The translations under genes were made by a program, and so were the position numbers. Below the pieces are notes generated by a model, which had not been told where the DNA came from, did no database searches, and worked only from the letters and a program-made list of their open reading frames with translations. Positions 63,375-64,000 of a stretch of 64,000 nt of DNA are shown piece by piece; positions within the stretch are counted from its first letter, which is position 1, and each line of letters opens with the position of its first letter. Origin of the DNA: Valencia hispanica (lineage: Eukaryota > Chordata > Actinopteri > Cyprinodontiformes > Valenciidae); contig OY747712.1 of assembly GCA_963556495.2 (NCBI GenBank), forward strand, positions 27,182,735 to 27,246,734, read 5' to 3'.

Positions 63375-63610
63375 TGGCATATATGGTAGCAACAACCATC
63401 AAGCATTTGTGATAAACTGCCAATAAACATTTTACATAACTGGAGGGATTTTTACCAATCTTTGTAGATTCAACAAAATTTTAGACACATTTGAAGGTTA
63501 CAAGAGTTAACGACCAATTTGACATTATACAACACCATCTCAATCAAAGTCCAGGCTTTGACTAGGCCTATGCCACATTACAGTGTAACCCTGTTTTAGA
63601 CTAATAGAAC
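63375..63610 (-). mobile_element. Tc1-like fragment (family B), antisense
   Basis: Reads agcaacaaccatcaagcat, tgtgataaactgcc, accatctcaatcaaagtcca then ggctttgactaggcc. This is the familiar antisense stretch of family B transposase genes. It lies in a pbx1 intron at the right edge. Confidence 0.7.
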
Positions 63611-64000
63611 CCATCTTGGTACGGAGCCTTAGCGTAATGTCTATGTCCCCTTTTGGTGGAATGTAGATAATATGGTTTGAATGAGAGTGAATGCAAACTC
63701 TGGGGACACAATAAAAGCATAGAATAAGTAAGCTAATATATTTTTTTGAGCTTCTGTTTGCTGATTTTCAACATTTGTTATGAAAAATATTTAAATAGTG
63801 TCAAAAAGTTGAAGTAGATAATTAACCCCAGAAAGACGACCAAAATATGAGAAGATAAATATTAAAACCTTAGCGAATTTCCAGGGAATTTCTCATTGCT
63901 TCCTTAATTTATTATAAAAAAAAAAAAAATGATGTTTTAAAATGCTTTCTAATTTTTTTGTAAAAAATATAATTACATGCAACTTATGATCTGGCTAAAT

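Overview
This is vertebrate, almost certainly teleost fish, nuclear DNA: long AT-rich introns, GT-AG spliced exons that match known vertebrate proteins, and many decayed Tc1-like, hAT, Kolobok-like and L2 elements of the kinds common in bony fish. There are no prokaryotic features. All three genes I recognise lie on the minus strand, so transcription runs right to left.

Layout. (1) 863-34495: first 20 coding exons of an arhgap21 orthologue (PDZ, PH and RhoGAP domains; about 1232 codons). The C-terminal exons lie beyond the left edge. A probable non-coding first exon and promoter sit near 37.1-37.4 kb. (2) 40784-51350: a complete nine-exon gene of the HPRT family. It encodes 225 residues and is best called prtfdc1, because the motif position of the catalytic Asp is Gly, as in mammalian PRTFDC1. 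Here a second acidic residue of the same motif is also Gly. (3) 57515-63083: the last three coding exons of a pbx1-type TALE homeobox gene, including the 113-bp cassette exon whose skipping changes the C-terminus in mammals; the homeobox exons lie beyond the right edge. ARHGAP21 and PRTFDC1 are neighbours in mammals, so that linkage is ancient. Having pbx1 next door differs from human.

The rest is introns and intergenic DNA with transposon layers. The main ones are a near full-length Tc1-like copy (8336-9808), a TTAA-flanked Kolobok-like composite with a THAP fragment and a nested L2 LINE (15240-19755), a Tc1-like copy split by a SINE-like insert (19998-21690), a GC-rich element with about 50-bp inverted repeats (41840-42506), and a hAT transposase pseudogene split by a 719-bp non-autonomous hAT element with an 8-bp target duplication (44220-45800). 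Smaller signals include a perfect 38-bp palindrome, a four-copy perfect 29-bp minisatellite, a 99-bp tandem duplication beside an exon, and upstream ORFs in the arhgap21 leader. I did not find a clearly new multi-gene system. The best leads are the doubly altered active-site motif of prtfdc1 and the nested transposons with readable target-site duplications.
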